Assembly (NCBI RefSeq): GCF_040372805.1
Contig: NZ_BAABWJ010000005.1
Location: 62,001 to 126,000, forward strand
DNA length: 64,000 nt
Source of the DNA: Pseudoteredinibacter isoporae_A
Lineage (GTDB): Bacteria > Pseudomonadota > Gammaproteobacteria > Pseudomonadales > Cellvibrionaceae
Reading direction: 5' to 3'
Positions within the stretch are counted from its first letter, which is position 1. Every line of letters starts with the position of its first letter. Made by a program: the position numbers and the translations under genes. This document shows, one piece after another, positions 34,108-42,763 of this stretch. Below the pieces are notes generated by a model, which saw only the letters and a program-made list of their open reading frames with translations, searched no databases and was not told the DNA's origin.

Positions 34108-35148
34108 CTAGCCCTGATTCAGATGTTCTAACAAACGCATTTTCAATGCATTCGGGATCGCTTTGATCGTTAAACTGTCAGCCGATGGATCATAGACAAT
34201 ACTGTCGCCCAAACACTCCGCATTAAAACTCATGCTGAGTTGTTCACTGCGGCCGCTGATACGTAAAAATTGGCGTAACTTGGCCCGATCTGGAATCAGC
34301 TCTTCCGTTTTGGCAATATCCCGCTGGGACTGGTAATCGGATACAAAGCTCGCAAAACTGGCGTCATCTTCTACAGCTTTGGATTCGACCAAAGCACTGG
34401 ATAGCTCTTCAAACACGACGGCTTCGCCCAGTTTATCCTGAGATATACAAAAATCGACCACCTCGCTGCGGCACAGAGCGGCTTGGTCTTCTTCCATATC
34501 TTTGGTGAATTCAGCAACAGCATCCAGAAAGTTTTCCGTATCCGCTTTCGTGTCCAGAGCATCACCCATACCCACCACTTCGGTAAAGAAATCACTCAGT
34601 TCTTTGTCACCCCTTGGGCGCAACATTGATATTGAGCTGTCGCTCTGGACCTCGGGATCAGTGATCAGGGCGTCGGTGATGTTAATGCGGCAGCCAGCAA
34701 TGATCTTACTGATATCGAGATACAGGCTATCGGACAATTGCAGTTCGGTATCCAGGTATAAACCTTCTTTATGATCGAGCAAAAACAGATGCAGGAAATC
34801 GCATTCAGCCAGACTTTCGACAAATAACAGAATGTGCGCGTCCAGGTCCACGCTGCTGCCTGCCAGTTTGGTTTCAAAGTGCTGCCATAGCTTTTCACCG
34901 AGGCTTTTGAAACTCATCTTTTCTTCCTGTAGCCCCTGCAACCAGGGCTTGAGGGGGGCTTCCGCCAGATCCCGACTGAAATTGCCATGGATTTTCCCGG
35001 CTTTGCCAACAAAGGCTTGTTTTAACTCCCGAAGTAGATATTCCGGGCGACCTCCGGTACCCAATTCAGCACTGGGGGTCTGACAACGAAATTGATTGGC
35101 CTGGGCCGCATGCTGCATGTAGCTGGCGGTAAAGAAGCTAAGTGCCAT
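34108..35148 (-). CDS. yejK: Nucleoid-associated protein YejK/NdpA
   Basis: A 346-residue member of the NdpA family, cytoplasmic proteins found on the nucleoid. The central part carries LLFVESLAECDFLHLFLLDHKEGLY (spaced elements) and LDISKIIAGCRINITDAL, and the second half contains LRPRGDKELSDFFTEVVG, the strongest family signature I recognise. The length is close to E. coli YejK (335). It stands alone on the minus strand. The exact role is not established in the family. Confidence 0.85.
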   Translation of the reverse strand: MALSFFTASYMQHAAQANQFRCQTPSAELGTGGRPEYLLRELKQAFVGKAGKIHGNFSRDLAEAPLKPWLQGLQEEKMSFKSLGEKLWQHFETKLAGSSVDLDAHILLFVESLAECDFLHLFLLDHKEGLYLDTELQLSDSLYLDISKIIAGCRINITDALITDPEVQSDSSISMLRPRGDKELSDFFTEVVGMGDALDTKADTENFLDAVAEFTKDMEEDQAALCRSEVVDFCISQDKLGEAVVFEELSSALVESKAVEDDASFASFVSDYQSQRDIAKTEELIPDRAKLRQFLRISGRSEQLSMSFNAECLGDSIVYDPSADSLTIKAIPNALKMRLLEHLNQG

Positions 35149-35285
35149 AGGGCTTGAATGTCCTTCACGTAAAAGGCCTCAGTATACCCCAGCCTGGATT
35201 TCAAGGCCCCTGCTATCTATCCCCCTTCGCCTTGGCTATACTGGCAGCGCCCGAATAGCTCACTCGATAGAACATAGGAGTTGAT

Positions 35286-35822
35286 ATGAAGCAGCAAAGC
35301 AATATGGCAAAGAGCCGTCTGTCTCTTGTGGCCGTCTTGTGCATGGGTTTACTGTGCTCATCTGCATTTGCACAGGATGAGGAACTCAGCGTGAAAGATC
35401 TTGGCTGGATTGACCGCAGCCACATCCAAAAACAAATTGATTCTATCGATGAAATCAGTCGCCGTAACTTCGGTGGAGGTCTGCACGGTACCAAGCAAGA
35501 TTTAAAGCTGATGCAGCGTATTATTGATCGCAGCTTGATCAAGCGAGATGACCGCTTAAAGCTACAGGCACTCGGCGCCGTACTTGGTCAAGTTTTGGTC
35601 AACGAAGAAAAGCTGGAATGGCAAAACTATGAAGACAGATTGGGTAAAAGCCGTGCCGTTTGTGTTCCCAAAACACAACACTGCCTCTTCCCTATCACAA
35701 TGTTGTCCCGCCGTATGGAAGTTGGGCTATTGCCCCGTGTCAATGACATTTATAAGAATGCCATTGAACGCATCGAAGCTCATATGCCGAAAAACCCCTA
35801 TGACGTGGACGGCGGAAAATAA
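35286..35822 (+). CDS. Exported protein of unknown function
   Basis: A 178-residue protein with a signal peptide (LSLVAVLCMGLLCSSAFAQ, cleavage probably near residue 29) and a charged, largely helical body containing QIDSIDEISRRNFGGGLHG and DLKLMQRIIDRSLIKRDD. AGGAG precedes the ATG by six bases. Two cysteines five residues apart (RAVCVPKTQHC) could form a periplasmic disulfide. It is monocistronic and ends at a hairpin shared with a convergent gene. I do not assign a function. Confidence 0.7.
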   Translation: MKQQSNMAKSRLSLVAVLCMGLLCSSAFAQDEELSVKDLGWIDRSHIQKQIDSIDEISRRNFGGGLHGTKQDLKLMQRIIDRSLIKRDDRLKLQALGAVLGQVLVNEEKLEWQNYEDRLGKSRAVCVPKTQHCLFPITMLSRRMEVGLLPRVNDIYKNAIERIEAHMPKNPYDVDGGK

Positions 35823-35851
35823 ACCACGCGGTCTCAAAGACAGGCGTTCAG

Positions 35852-35880
35852 AGGCATTGCCACTTTCTGGTAATGCCTCC
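35852..35880. terminator. Hairpin between convergent genes
   Basis: GAGGCATTGCCA pairs with TGGTAATGCCTC, twelve positions with one G-T pair, around a CTTTC loop. There is no strong T run, but the stem sits between two convergent stop codons. Confidence 0.5.
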
Positions 35881-35891
35881 ACTTTCACACA

Positions 35892-36647
35892 TTAGCTTTC
35901 GCCTTGATCACTGCCACCCATGCTTGGGGCATGTGAAATAATTCGATCAGCCAGTCGGGAAAAGGGCAAACTTTGCAGCCATACCGTACCCGTGCCACTT
36001 AACTCCGCCAAAAACAAACCTTCACCACCGAAGAACATACTCTTCAAGCCGCTGGCCAAACGGATGTCATAATCAATCCCAGAGGTAAACCCAACAATAC
36101 AACCGGTATCGACTTTCAGAGACTCACCCTTCAGCTCTTTTCGCACCACGGTTCCTCCCGCGTGCACAAATGCCATACCGTCACCGTTTAAGCGCTGAAG
36201 GATAAAACCTTCTCCGCCAAAAAATCCTGCGCCCAAACGCTTTTGCAAAGCGATGCCAATACGCGTGCCCTTGGCCGCGCAGAGAAAACTGTCTTTTTGG
36301 CAAATTAATTCGCCGCCAATCTCAGACATATCAACGGGAACAATGCTACCGGGAAATGGTGCGGCAAAAGCCACTTTAGATTTTCCGGCGCCTTGATGAG
36401 TAAAGTGCGTCATGAATACAGACTCACCAGTCAAGGCACGCTTTCCCGCTCCCCACAGTTTCCCCAGAATGCCCTGCTCCGCATCAGAGCCGTCACCCAT
36501 TTTGGTTTCGAATTCGATGCCTTCCTCAAAGTAATTCATCGCACCGGCTTCAGCGATGACCGCTTCACCTGGATCGAGCTCCACTTCGACAAGCTGCATG
36601 CTCTCACCGATAATTTGATAATCAACTTCATGACACTGTTTGTTCAT
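35892..36647 (-). CDS. TIGR00266/AIM24-family protein
   Basis: A 251-residue soluble protein of the AIM24 / TIGR00266 family. Features are an N-terminal VDYQIIGESMQLVEVELDPG, EAGAMNYFEEGIEFETKMG, TGESVFMTHFTHQG, GGEGFILQRLNGDG and the C-terminal GGEGLFLAELSGTG, giving repeated GGEG turns of a double beta-helix-like fold. Family members are widespread, but their biochemical role is not established. AAGGAAA precedes the ATG. It is transcribed alone. Confidence 0.8.
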   Translation of the reverse strand: MNKQCHEVDYQIIGESMQLVEVELDPGEAVIAEAGAMNYFEEGIEFETKMGDGSDAEQGILGKLWGAGKRALTGESVFMTHFTHQGAGKSKVAFAAPFPGSIVPVDMSEIGGELICQKDSFLCAAKGTRIGIALQKRLGAGFFGGEGFILQRLNGDGMAFVHAGGTVVRKELKGESLKVDTGCIVGFTSGIDYDIRLASGLKSMFFGGEGLFLAELSGTGTVWLQSLPFSRLADRIISHAPSMGGSDQGES

Positions 36648-36802
36648 GGCGGTTTCCTTTGGCCGAAAAGTAGTCGTGCTCTTTACACATTAAAGAGCCG
36701 AAGTGTAACCAGATTCGAGGCGAGTAGACAAGAAAAGCCCGGCACTGGGCCGGGCGCAAGCATAACTGACTAGAAACAATTTAGAACAGTTTTGGGAGAG
36801 AT

Positions 36803-37384
36803 TCAGTAGTTGCCGAGATCCTTGCTTAAGCGCTGACGAGCCGCACTCAGTTGATTTCGGTAAGTCACGGCTAAAAAGCTCGGGTCGTTCACACCCTGAT
36901 CTTTCAAGCGTTTGCGCTCCTGATGCAGGTAGCGCGCAAAATTGTGGTATTTGGCTTTATCCAGTCCGTAGAGAATTTTCACCCAACGGTTGATGCACTC
37001 AATATAGTCATGCCCCTGCAATTCAAAATAAGGGGTAAACTGGTAATGGATACCCTGCAAGGTTTTTTCGCCCGGTGCGCTAAAGCCCCGCGGAGGCATA
37101 TACGTCGCCATGTAGCGAAAAGGGAACAGCATCCACAGCCAGAGTTGTTTTAAGACCTGCCAAACCGCGTTCACAGGCAAGCACAAGAGATACACCAGCA
37201 GTTGCAAGGTGAAACACCAGGAAGAACGAGACCAGCTCAGGGAACTCATAGTCAGGGAATCTAAAAAGCCACGCCCATCAAAAGACCTTTTCACCAGGGC
37301 ACGACGTTGTATTTTGCGCCCGACTTCAAAGCACTCTATTTCGGCTTCGGTTAGCAGCGTGTCGGAAAATACCAGACTTTTCAT
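36803..37384 (-). CDS. Membrane protein of unknown function
   Basis: A 193-residue protein with a central hydrophobic region at about 57-95 (FTLQLLVYLLCLPVNAVWQV and LWLWMLFPFRYM) that could form a hairpin or two helices, and a soluble C-terminal half rich in basic and aromatic residues (YECINRWVKILYGLDKAKYHN-type stretch). The start ending at 37384 is chosen because CAGGGA lies upstream; 18 more in-frame codons precede it. No family is recognised and the neighbours give no clear hint. Confidence 0.55.
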   Translation of the reverse strand: MKSLVFSDTLLTEAEIECFEVGRKIQRRALVKRSFDGRGFLDSLTMSSLSWSRSSWCFTLQLLVYLLCLPVNAVWQVLKQLWLWMLFPFRYMATYMPPRGFSAPGEKTLQGIHYQFTPYFELQGHDYIECINRWVKILYGLDKAKYHNFARYLHQERKRLKDQGVNDPSFLAVTYRNQLSAARQRLSKDLGNY

Positions 37385-37535
37385 GCCATTCCCTGCATTG
37401 GCTACGGTTTGCACAACGACCTCCACTAGCATGGCCACCTTTCAAGCCATGCGTTATTACTCAAACTGGAGAGATTGTGACAAAGTGCAACTTAACCGGG
37501 TCTGAACTGCTTGGATTTTCACCCACTAAAAATGG

Positions 37536-38420
37536 TTAAAGATGCTGATAAGACTCGACCCCGCGCTCAAGTAACTGCCTTGCCAGCAGTTCATCAAGAT
37601 GGGCCAGATCTGGCAGGCTGAGGCTGACATAGGGACTGCCCTCACGCTCATAGTATTCCTGGCGCTGAAATTGAGCGCTGATCTCCTGAGGGCTCAGATC
37701 CAGCCCCCACACTTCCAGGTACAGGCGACTGTCAGGCAGATAAAACTGGCTTTTCAAACTGCGTTCTCGGGGTAAGGCCCGACCACAGCTATGCCCGAGG
37801 CCCGCCAGATACAGCCAGTCCCCAACCAGTTTCAGAGCTCGACATGGGTGCTCTTGGCCATCCAAAGCCACGCAACTGTGTTTCTGGGCCAGTTCCTCTT
37901 CGCTGAGCACACTCCCGGCAGCAAGATCCTGTAGCTCTGCGGCTAAAGGCTTCAGGCGGTCCAAAAAGTCCTGTTCCCAGAGTGCGTAGGTACGCCCGGA
38001 AGGTTCATGGGTGTGAATACTGCCACCACACTGTCGTCCAAATGGGCTCAAGCGCCATCCACGAATGTCCCGTTCAATCAGGCCCTGCTCCGCCAGTAAA
38101 GCGTTGACCTGACGTGCCTTGATGGAGAATTTCTGCGCAATAGCTGAGGCGCTGAGACTGCCAGGCTCTCGATCGGCAAAGATGGCGTGCTCACAGACCC
38201 GCGATGGCCAAACAATGTAGTCACCATAGCGTTTGCTGTGTCGTATTTCGCCACCCTCAAATTCACCTTTGGCGGTCAGCTTCCAGCTTTCGTCCAAATA
38301 TTGAATCCAACCGGCGTCCAAAAGCGTCTTGGTCAGCACTTTTAACGGCATATCAAGCTTCTCAGCCAGTGCCGTGCGGGAGTAAAAGCCCGCCATGGTT
38401 TCATTTCGTTCTTTGGACAC
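37536..38420 (-). CDS. Tandem winged-helix protein with a nuclease-like C-terminal domain
   Basis: A 294-residue protein with an internal duplication. Residues 12-72 end SWKLTAKGEFEGGEIRHSKR and then YGDYIVWP; residues 88-150 end GWRLSPFGRQCGGSIHTHEP and then GRTYALWE, the same W-x-L-(T/S)-x-x-G...GG...Y-x-x-W pattern, best read as two winged helices. The C-terminal region (about 185-262) has DWLYLAGLGHSCGRALP and FYLPDSRLYLEVWGL, recalling PD-(D/E)XK nucleases such as those reading 'DFYLP...Y(I/L)E.WG'. Here Gln225 replaces the expected Asp before FYLP, so activity is uncertain. The start is a GTG with CGGGA upstream. Relatives are sometimes misnamed glycerol kinase; there is no kinase motif. 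Confidence 0.6.
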   Translation of the reverse strand: MSKERNETMAGFYSRTALAEKLDMPLKVLTKTLLDAGWIQYLDESWKLTAKGEFEGGEIRHSKRYGDYIVWPSRVCEHAIFADREPGSLSASAIAQKFSIKARQVNALLAEQGLIERDIRGWRLSPFGRQCGGSIHTHEPSGRTYALWEQDFLDRLKPLAAELQDLAAGSVLSEEELAQKHSCVALDGQEHPCRALKLVGDWLYLAGLGHSCGRALPRERSLKSQFYLPDSRLYLEVWGLDLSPQEISAQFQRQEYYEREGSPYVSLSLPDLAHLDELLARQLLERGVESYQHL

Positions 38421-38609
38421 AGTGTTCCCGTCAGCAGTCGTCGAAAGCGCGAATTATAGCCTATTTCAGTGCACTTTTGAGTAGCCCTGGAGCGCTTATT
38501 GGGAGCACGTAGGCGATAGGAATCAAGCATCTGGAATTCAGGGGAATATCGACATCACGCACACCCTCCGGTATGGTGGCGCCTTTATTTGATTCGCAGA
38601 GATGTCCCT

Positions 38610-38858
38610 ATGGACCCACAAAAGCTATTTGCCAAACACGATATCAGCACCTCGGATATTGATCAGATATGCCAAACGTTTAAGGCTCGCGTAAAGGATC
38701 AAGCCCTGCCACGCCAAGCCGAGGTTTTACTCGAATCTGCCGCTGTTGATTTGGCTCTGGGGGCGATTGAAATGAGTCAGGAAACCCAAGCCGCCCTGGA
38801 CGACGCCCTGTCTCCCAAAGACCTGATTCGAGTTCTGACTGGCTGCCAACTCAGCTGA
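38610..38858 (+). CDS. Small protein of unknown function
   Basis: An 82-residue soluble, mostly helical protein (DPQKLFAKHDISTSDIDQIC, then AVDLALGAIEMSQETQAALD). There is no signal peptide, membrane segment or cysteine pattern. The ATG at 38610 has a weak GAGA upstream. It diverges from the tandem winged-helix gene and ends nine bases from a convergent gene. The composition looks like a real protein, but I know no family. Confidence 0.5.
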   Translation: MDPQKLFAKHDISTSDIDQICQTFKARVKDQALPRQAEVLLESAAVDLALGAIEMSQETQAALDDALSPKDLIRVLTGCQLS

Positions 38859-38866
38859 TAATCGTA

Positions 38867-39493
38867 TTATTGGCTTTTGGCTGCCTGAGGCAAGCCTTCG
38901 AAGTGGTTAAGAGCCTTACTGAAACCAAACAGTGAATGAATCGACGTTACCTTTCGCCCATCCAGCGCGGCAAAATTCAGTCGTAACTTTCTGCCCGCCT
39001 GCATTGCTTTTACCAACTCATCCTGTAGCGGATAAGTCAGCATGCATCCGATTTGAGTGCAGTAAGAATAGCCGTAGTTCTTTTTAAAAATTTCTTTGTC
39101 GTCATAACGCAACACGCTGAGATCGACGCCGTGATCAATACGCGTCATTAACGGGACCGTAAAGGTAATCAATATCGACGGTCCTTTTTGATGTAAGGAC
39201 ACTGAACTGATGACTCGCTTTTTATCGTCCAAAATGTATTGATGAACAATGCAATCCCCATCGGTGCAATTCAGCACCCAGTCCTTAAAGATTGTGCGAT
39301 CGCTTTCCCGTTGCGCGGCACGGTTGCCAGGCACGGGAGTTGAAACGTCATCGGGTAATGCCCTTGGTTTACTTAAATTGGTGGTTTTGCTCGGCGTTTG
39401 ATTCAGTTCAACTTGGGCCACCGCAGCAACTGGGAACAACAATGTTGCCAGCAACATCAACTTTCTAAGTGAAACAGACATACCCTTTTCCAT
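38867..39493 (-). CDS. IalB-like (invasion-associated locus B family) periplasmic protein
   Basis: About 208 residues, with a signal peptide (SLRKLMLLATLLFPVAAVAQ) and an IalB-type domain: the DRTIFKDWVLNC element, DGDCIVHQYILDD, and later the cysteine pair in YSYCTQIGCML. The family is periplasmic and named after a Bartonella invasion gene, but it is common in environmental bacteria where its role is unknown. The start is uncertain: candidates are GTG ending at 39508, ATG at 39493 and ATG at 39481, none with a strong ribosome-binding site. Confidence 0.65.
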   Translation of the reverse strand: MEKGMSVSLRKLMLLATLLFPVAAVAQVELNQTPSKTTNLSKPRALPDDVSTPVPGNRAAQRESDRTIFKDWVLNCTDGDCIVHQYILDDKKRVISSVSLHQKGPSILITFTVPLMTRIDHGVDLSVLRYDDKEIFKKNYGYSYCTQIGCMLTYPLQDELVKAMQAGRKLRLNFAALDGRKVTSIHSLFGFSKALNHFEGLPQAAKSQ

Positions 39494-39614
39494 CCAACTA
39501 TTTTCCACGATTTTTATCGAGTGATTGATTGTAAAAATAATCTGGCGCTTCGTTTCCGAGACCCAAACCGAAGCTCAGGTCAAACACCGTGGTGTCAGAG
39601 CAGTATGCCTCTAT

Positions 39615-40106
39615 TTAATGCTGATGGCCACCGGGGCCGTGAGCGTGACCGTGATCGATCTCAGAAGCCGTTGCTTCACGAACCGACAGTATTTCAATAT
39701 CAAACTGAATATCTTTACCAGCCAAAGGGTGGTTTGCATCGATGTCAACGTTTTTTAAGCCCACTTTAATAACTGTTGCCTGCTTTTGTCCCTGATCGGT
39801 ATTGATATGAACAATGTCTCCCAACTTGGGCTTTTTATTACCAAGAAGATGTTTGATAGGCACACGCTGAGTCCAATTTTCGCGCCTTAAGCCATAGGCC
39901 TTTTCCGGGCTCAGCTTGACGCTGAATACATCCCCCGCTTCGTGATCCAACATCGCCTCTTCTAGGGAGGACAAAATGTTACCGTAACCGTGCAAATATA
40001 AACTGGCTTGCTCGCCGTGTGAACTTTCCAATTCTGTTGCTGGTTCTTCGGCGCTGTTCCACAGCCGGTAATGAAAGGAAACAACAGTGTCTTTTGTAAT
40101 CTTCAT
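39615..40106 (-). CDS. slyD: FKBP-type peptidyl-prolyl isomerase SlyD
   Basis: A 163-residue SlyD-type protein: an FKBP domain (KDTVVSFHYRLWNSAEEPA, then GYGNILSSLEEAMLDHEAGD) interrupted by the IF chaperone flap (about 75-125), and a His-rich metal-binding tail (HGHAHGPGGHQH). SlyD folds proteins by prolyl isomerisation and supplies nickel to hydrogenase and urease maturation in some species. The tail here is short and lacks the cysteines of the E. coli protein, so metal storage may be weaker. It lies 15 bases downstream of hrpB. Confidence 0.88.
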   Translation of the reverse strand: MKITKDTVVSFHYRLWNSAEEPATELESSHGEQASLYLHGYGNILSSLEEAMLDHEAGDVFSVKLSPEKAYGLRRENWTQRVPIKHLLGNKKPKLGDIVHINTDQGQKQATVIKVGLKNVDIDANHPLAGKDIQFDIEILSVREATASEIDHGHAHGPGGHQH

Positions 40107-40121
40107 GGGTCAATCTCATGT

Positions 40122-42761
40122 CTAGCGTTTATTGGACCTGGCCAATGCCGCTTTGGTTTTACTGGTCGCCAGTGCCTGCAATGGGTCATCTGGCCATGGG
40201 TGTTTCGGGTAGCGTCCCTTCATTTCTTTTTTAACATCCTGGTAAGCATTCTGCCAAAAGCTGCTAAGATCCTGAGTAACAGCCAGCGGCCGCCCTGCAG
40301 GCGACAACAGCTCAATACTGATGGGCAGTTTGCCTTGTAATAATCTGGGGCTTTCGGTACAGCCAAACATTTCCTGCAATTTTACCGCCAACACTGCGGA
40401 CTCACCTTGATAACTCAGAGTCTTTTGCGCACCACTCGGTACGCCAAACGTCGTCGGTAAATGTTTATCGAGGTATTGTTGCTCTTCCCAATTCATCAAC
40501 GCCAGAATACTGTTTTTTAAATCCAGTGATGCCAACTCACTCAGTCTGTTAATACGCGTCAATTCTGGCGCCAAAACAGGCTCAAGACGTTCAAGGATTT
40601 CCGGCCATTGTATATGCAGATGACCCTTATCAGGCTCCAGGCGATGAAGCCAGTTAATCCGCGCGGTTAGTTGTTGGCAGTCATCCTTAATCACCAAACA
40701 ATCACGATGGTGCTGTTTGATGTAATTCATCAGAGCGGTGCTTTTAAGTTCCGGCGATACCGATGCGAGTTTCTTTTTATCCAACAATAAACGACCAAGA
40801 TAACATCGTTCTTCCGCCACAAAGCGCCCTTCCAGTTTGTCCCAGTTGGTGTAGGCTTCGTAGCGTAATTGATCCCGGCAATGTGTTTGAATACTGTCCA
40901 AGCTTGCAGCTGCTGCCAGATAAATTCGATCGTACTGCTGGCCTTTTCGACCACCGAGTTGCGCCGCCAGCAGAAATGCTTCCCGACTTAATGGGTCTGT
41001 AGCGGCCAGCATCGCCTGACGACCATTACTCAGCTGATAAATGTAATAACCGTCGTTATTTTGTCGTAAGCGTTTCGCCAGACGATCAGGGTATGCGAGC
41101 AGCAATAACTCGGCAGCAGAACCGGGTGATGACGTATTCATGCTCCCCGCGGACGTTGCTTCTTGCTGCCCCAGCTGTTGAGTCATTTGTTTAACACTGC
41201 TACGGATACGATGACGAGCACCGGGATTGTACTTAGTGTCGTGGTCTCCGGCCAGCCACTGTAAGCGCAATTCAATATCACAACTGTTTGCACGCTGCCC
41301 CAGCGGATCCTTCTCCATGAGTAAGGCCGCAATTTGGGTAGCCAACGAAGCTTGATCTCCCGACAGAGCGAGCATATGTGCCAATCGTGGATGCATCGGC
41401 AGTTGGACCAACTGCTCACCATGCTGACTCACCTGCATAGTGGGAAACGCCTGAGCATCTCGATCGCTTCCTAAATCCTGGAGAGCCGAAAGCGACGCCA
41501 GTAATTCACAAGCTTGCCAAGCATGGGCCTGTGGCGGAACATCCAACCACTGCAATTCATCCAATGTTTGTGCTCCCCAGGCAGCAGTCTGAAGGCAAAG
41601 CGGGCTGAGATCTGCTCGCAAGATTTCAGCTTGACCATGTTCCGCGAAGCCTTCTTGTTCGCTTTCGTGCCAGAGCCGCAGACAATAACCCTCCTGCAGA
41701 CGCCCCGCTCGCCCGGCGCGCTGTTTACTGCTGGCCTTGGAACAGCGTTCGGTAAGCAGGCGATTCATTCCGGTGTTCGGGTCAAAGGCAGAACTGCGCT
41801 TCAAACCACCATCAATCACCACCGTCACGCCATCAATGGTGAGACTCGATTCGGCAATATCGGTCGCCAGAACAATTTTTCTGAATCCACTTTTAGCGGA
41901 AGCAATAGCCTCAAACTGTCTCTCTAAAGGCAGGTCGCCGTACAAAGGTGAAAAACACAGCTGATTTCCCGATGTATCTCGCCAATCGACAAAGCGTTCC
42001 TGTAGATATTCCAGACAGAATTTGATTTCTCCTTGCCCGGGCAAAAAAACCAGTACCGCGCCGGGCACTTTTGTCAATGCAATGTGCAGTGCTCTCTCCA
42101 GTCGTTCAGCCATTTCTTGTCGATAGCATCCAGACAAACTGAGCTGTCCCTGATATTCCACGTTAACTGGGTATTGTCGTCCTTCGCTTTGAATCATTGG
42201 TGCCTCAGGAAAGCGCTGCTGCAACTGCTCGCTTTGCAGCGTCGCTGACATCAGAAGGATTTTCAACGTCGAGTCTTCGCGAAAAATGTCCCTCGATTGC
42301 AGAGCCAATGCCAACGCCAAATCGCCATCCAAATGACGCTCATGCATCTCATCAAAAATGAGCAAGCCAACACCTTCAAGCTCTGGATCGTTCTGCAATC
42401 GACGTAAAAACAAACCTTCGGTCATCACTTCCAGGCGAGTTGATTTGCTCACGCGGCTTTCCATACGTACGCGATAACCCACTGTCTGCCCCACCGACTC
42501 ACCTAACAAGACGGACATTCGTTCAGCTGCCGCTTTCGCCGCCAAGCGTCTCGGCTCCAACACGATGATTTTTTGGCTCTTAAACAGGCCGAGCTTGAGC
42601 GCCAGCAGTGGCAGAATAGTGGTTTTGCCTGCACCGGGAGCTGCCTGCAAGATCAGCGTATCAGCTGAACCTTCCAGCGCTTCTGCAAGTTCGGGCAGTA
42701 ATTCCAGAATCGGTAAATCGGGCAGAGACAAATCCGCGAGAAGTTCGGAAGCCACACTCAT
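40122..42761 (-). CDS. hrpB: ATP-dependent RNA helicase HrpB
   Basis: An 879-residue DEAH-box helicase: Walker A QAAPGAGKTTILPL, motif Ia LEPRRLAAKAAAERM, motif II DEMHERHLDGDLAL, motif III LLMSATL, motif V VLATDIAESSLTIDGVTVVID and motif VI QRAGRAGRLQEGYCLRLW. A long HrpB-specific C-terminal domain follows, ending KGRYPKHPWPDDPLQALATS, the family's terminal motif. Its biological role is poorly defined in most bacteria. It begins two bases after the patatin-like gene's stop, so the two are translationally linked. Confidence 0.92.
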   Translation of the reverse strand: MSVASELLADLSLPDLPILELLPELAEALEGSADTLILQAAPGAGKTTILPLLALKLGLFKSQKIIVLEPRRLAAKAAAERMSVLLGESVGQTVGYRVRMESRVSKSTRLEVMTEGLFLRRLQNDPELEGVGLLIFDEMHERHLDGDLALALALQSRDIFREDSTLKILLMSATLQSEQLQQRFPEAPMIQSEGRQYPVNVEYQGQLSLSGCYRQEMAERLERALHIALTKVPGAVLVFLPGQGEIKFCLEYLQERFVDWRDTSGNQLCFSPLYGDLPLERQFEAIASAKSGFRKIVLATDIAESSLTIDGVTVVIDGGLKRSSAFDPNTGMNRLLTERCSKASSKQRAGRAGRLQEGYCLRLWHESEQEGFAEHGQAEILRADLSPLCLQTAAWGAQTLDELQWLDVPPQAHAWQACELLASLSALQDLGSDRDAQAFPTMQVSQHGEQLVQLPMHPRLAHMLALSGDQASLATQIAALLMEKDPLGQRANSCDIELRLQWLAGDHDTKYNPGARHRIRSSVKQMTQQLGQQEATSAGSMNTSSPGSAAELLLLAYPDRLAKRLRQNNDGYYIYQLSNGRQAMLAATDPLSREAFLLAAQLGGRKGQQYDRIYLAAAASLDSIQTHCRDQLRYEAYTNWDKLEGRFVAEERCYLGRLLLDKKKLASVSPELKSTALMNYIKQHHRDCLVIKDDCQQLTARINWLHRLEPDKGHLHIQWPEILERLEPVLAPELTRINRLSELASLDLKNSILALMNWEEQQYLDKHLPTTFGVPSGAQKTLSYQGESAVLAVKLQEMFGCTESPRLLQGKLPISIELLSPAGRPLAVTQDLSSFWQNAYQDVKKEMKGRYPKHPWPDDPLQALATSKTKAALARSNKR

Positions 42762-42763
42762 TA

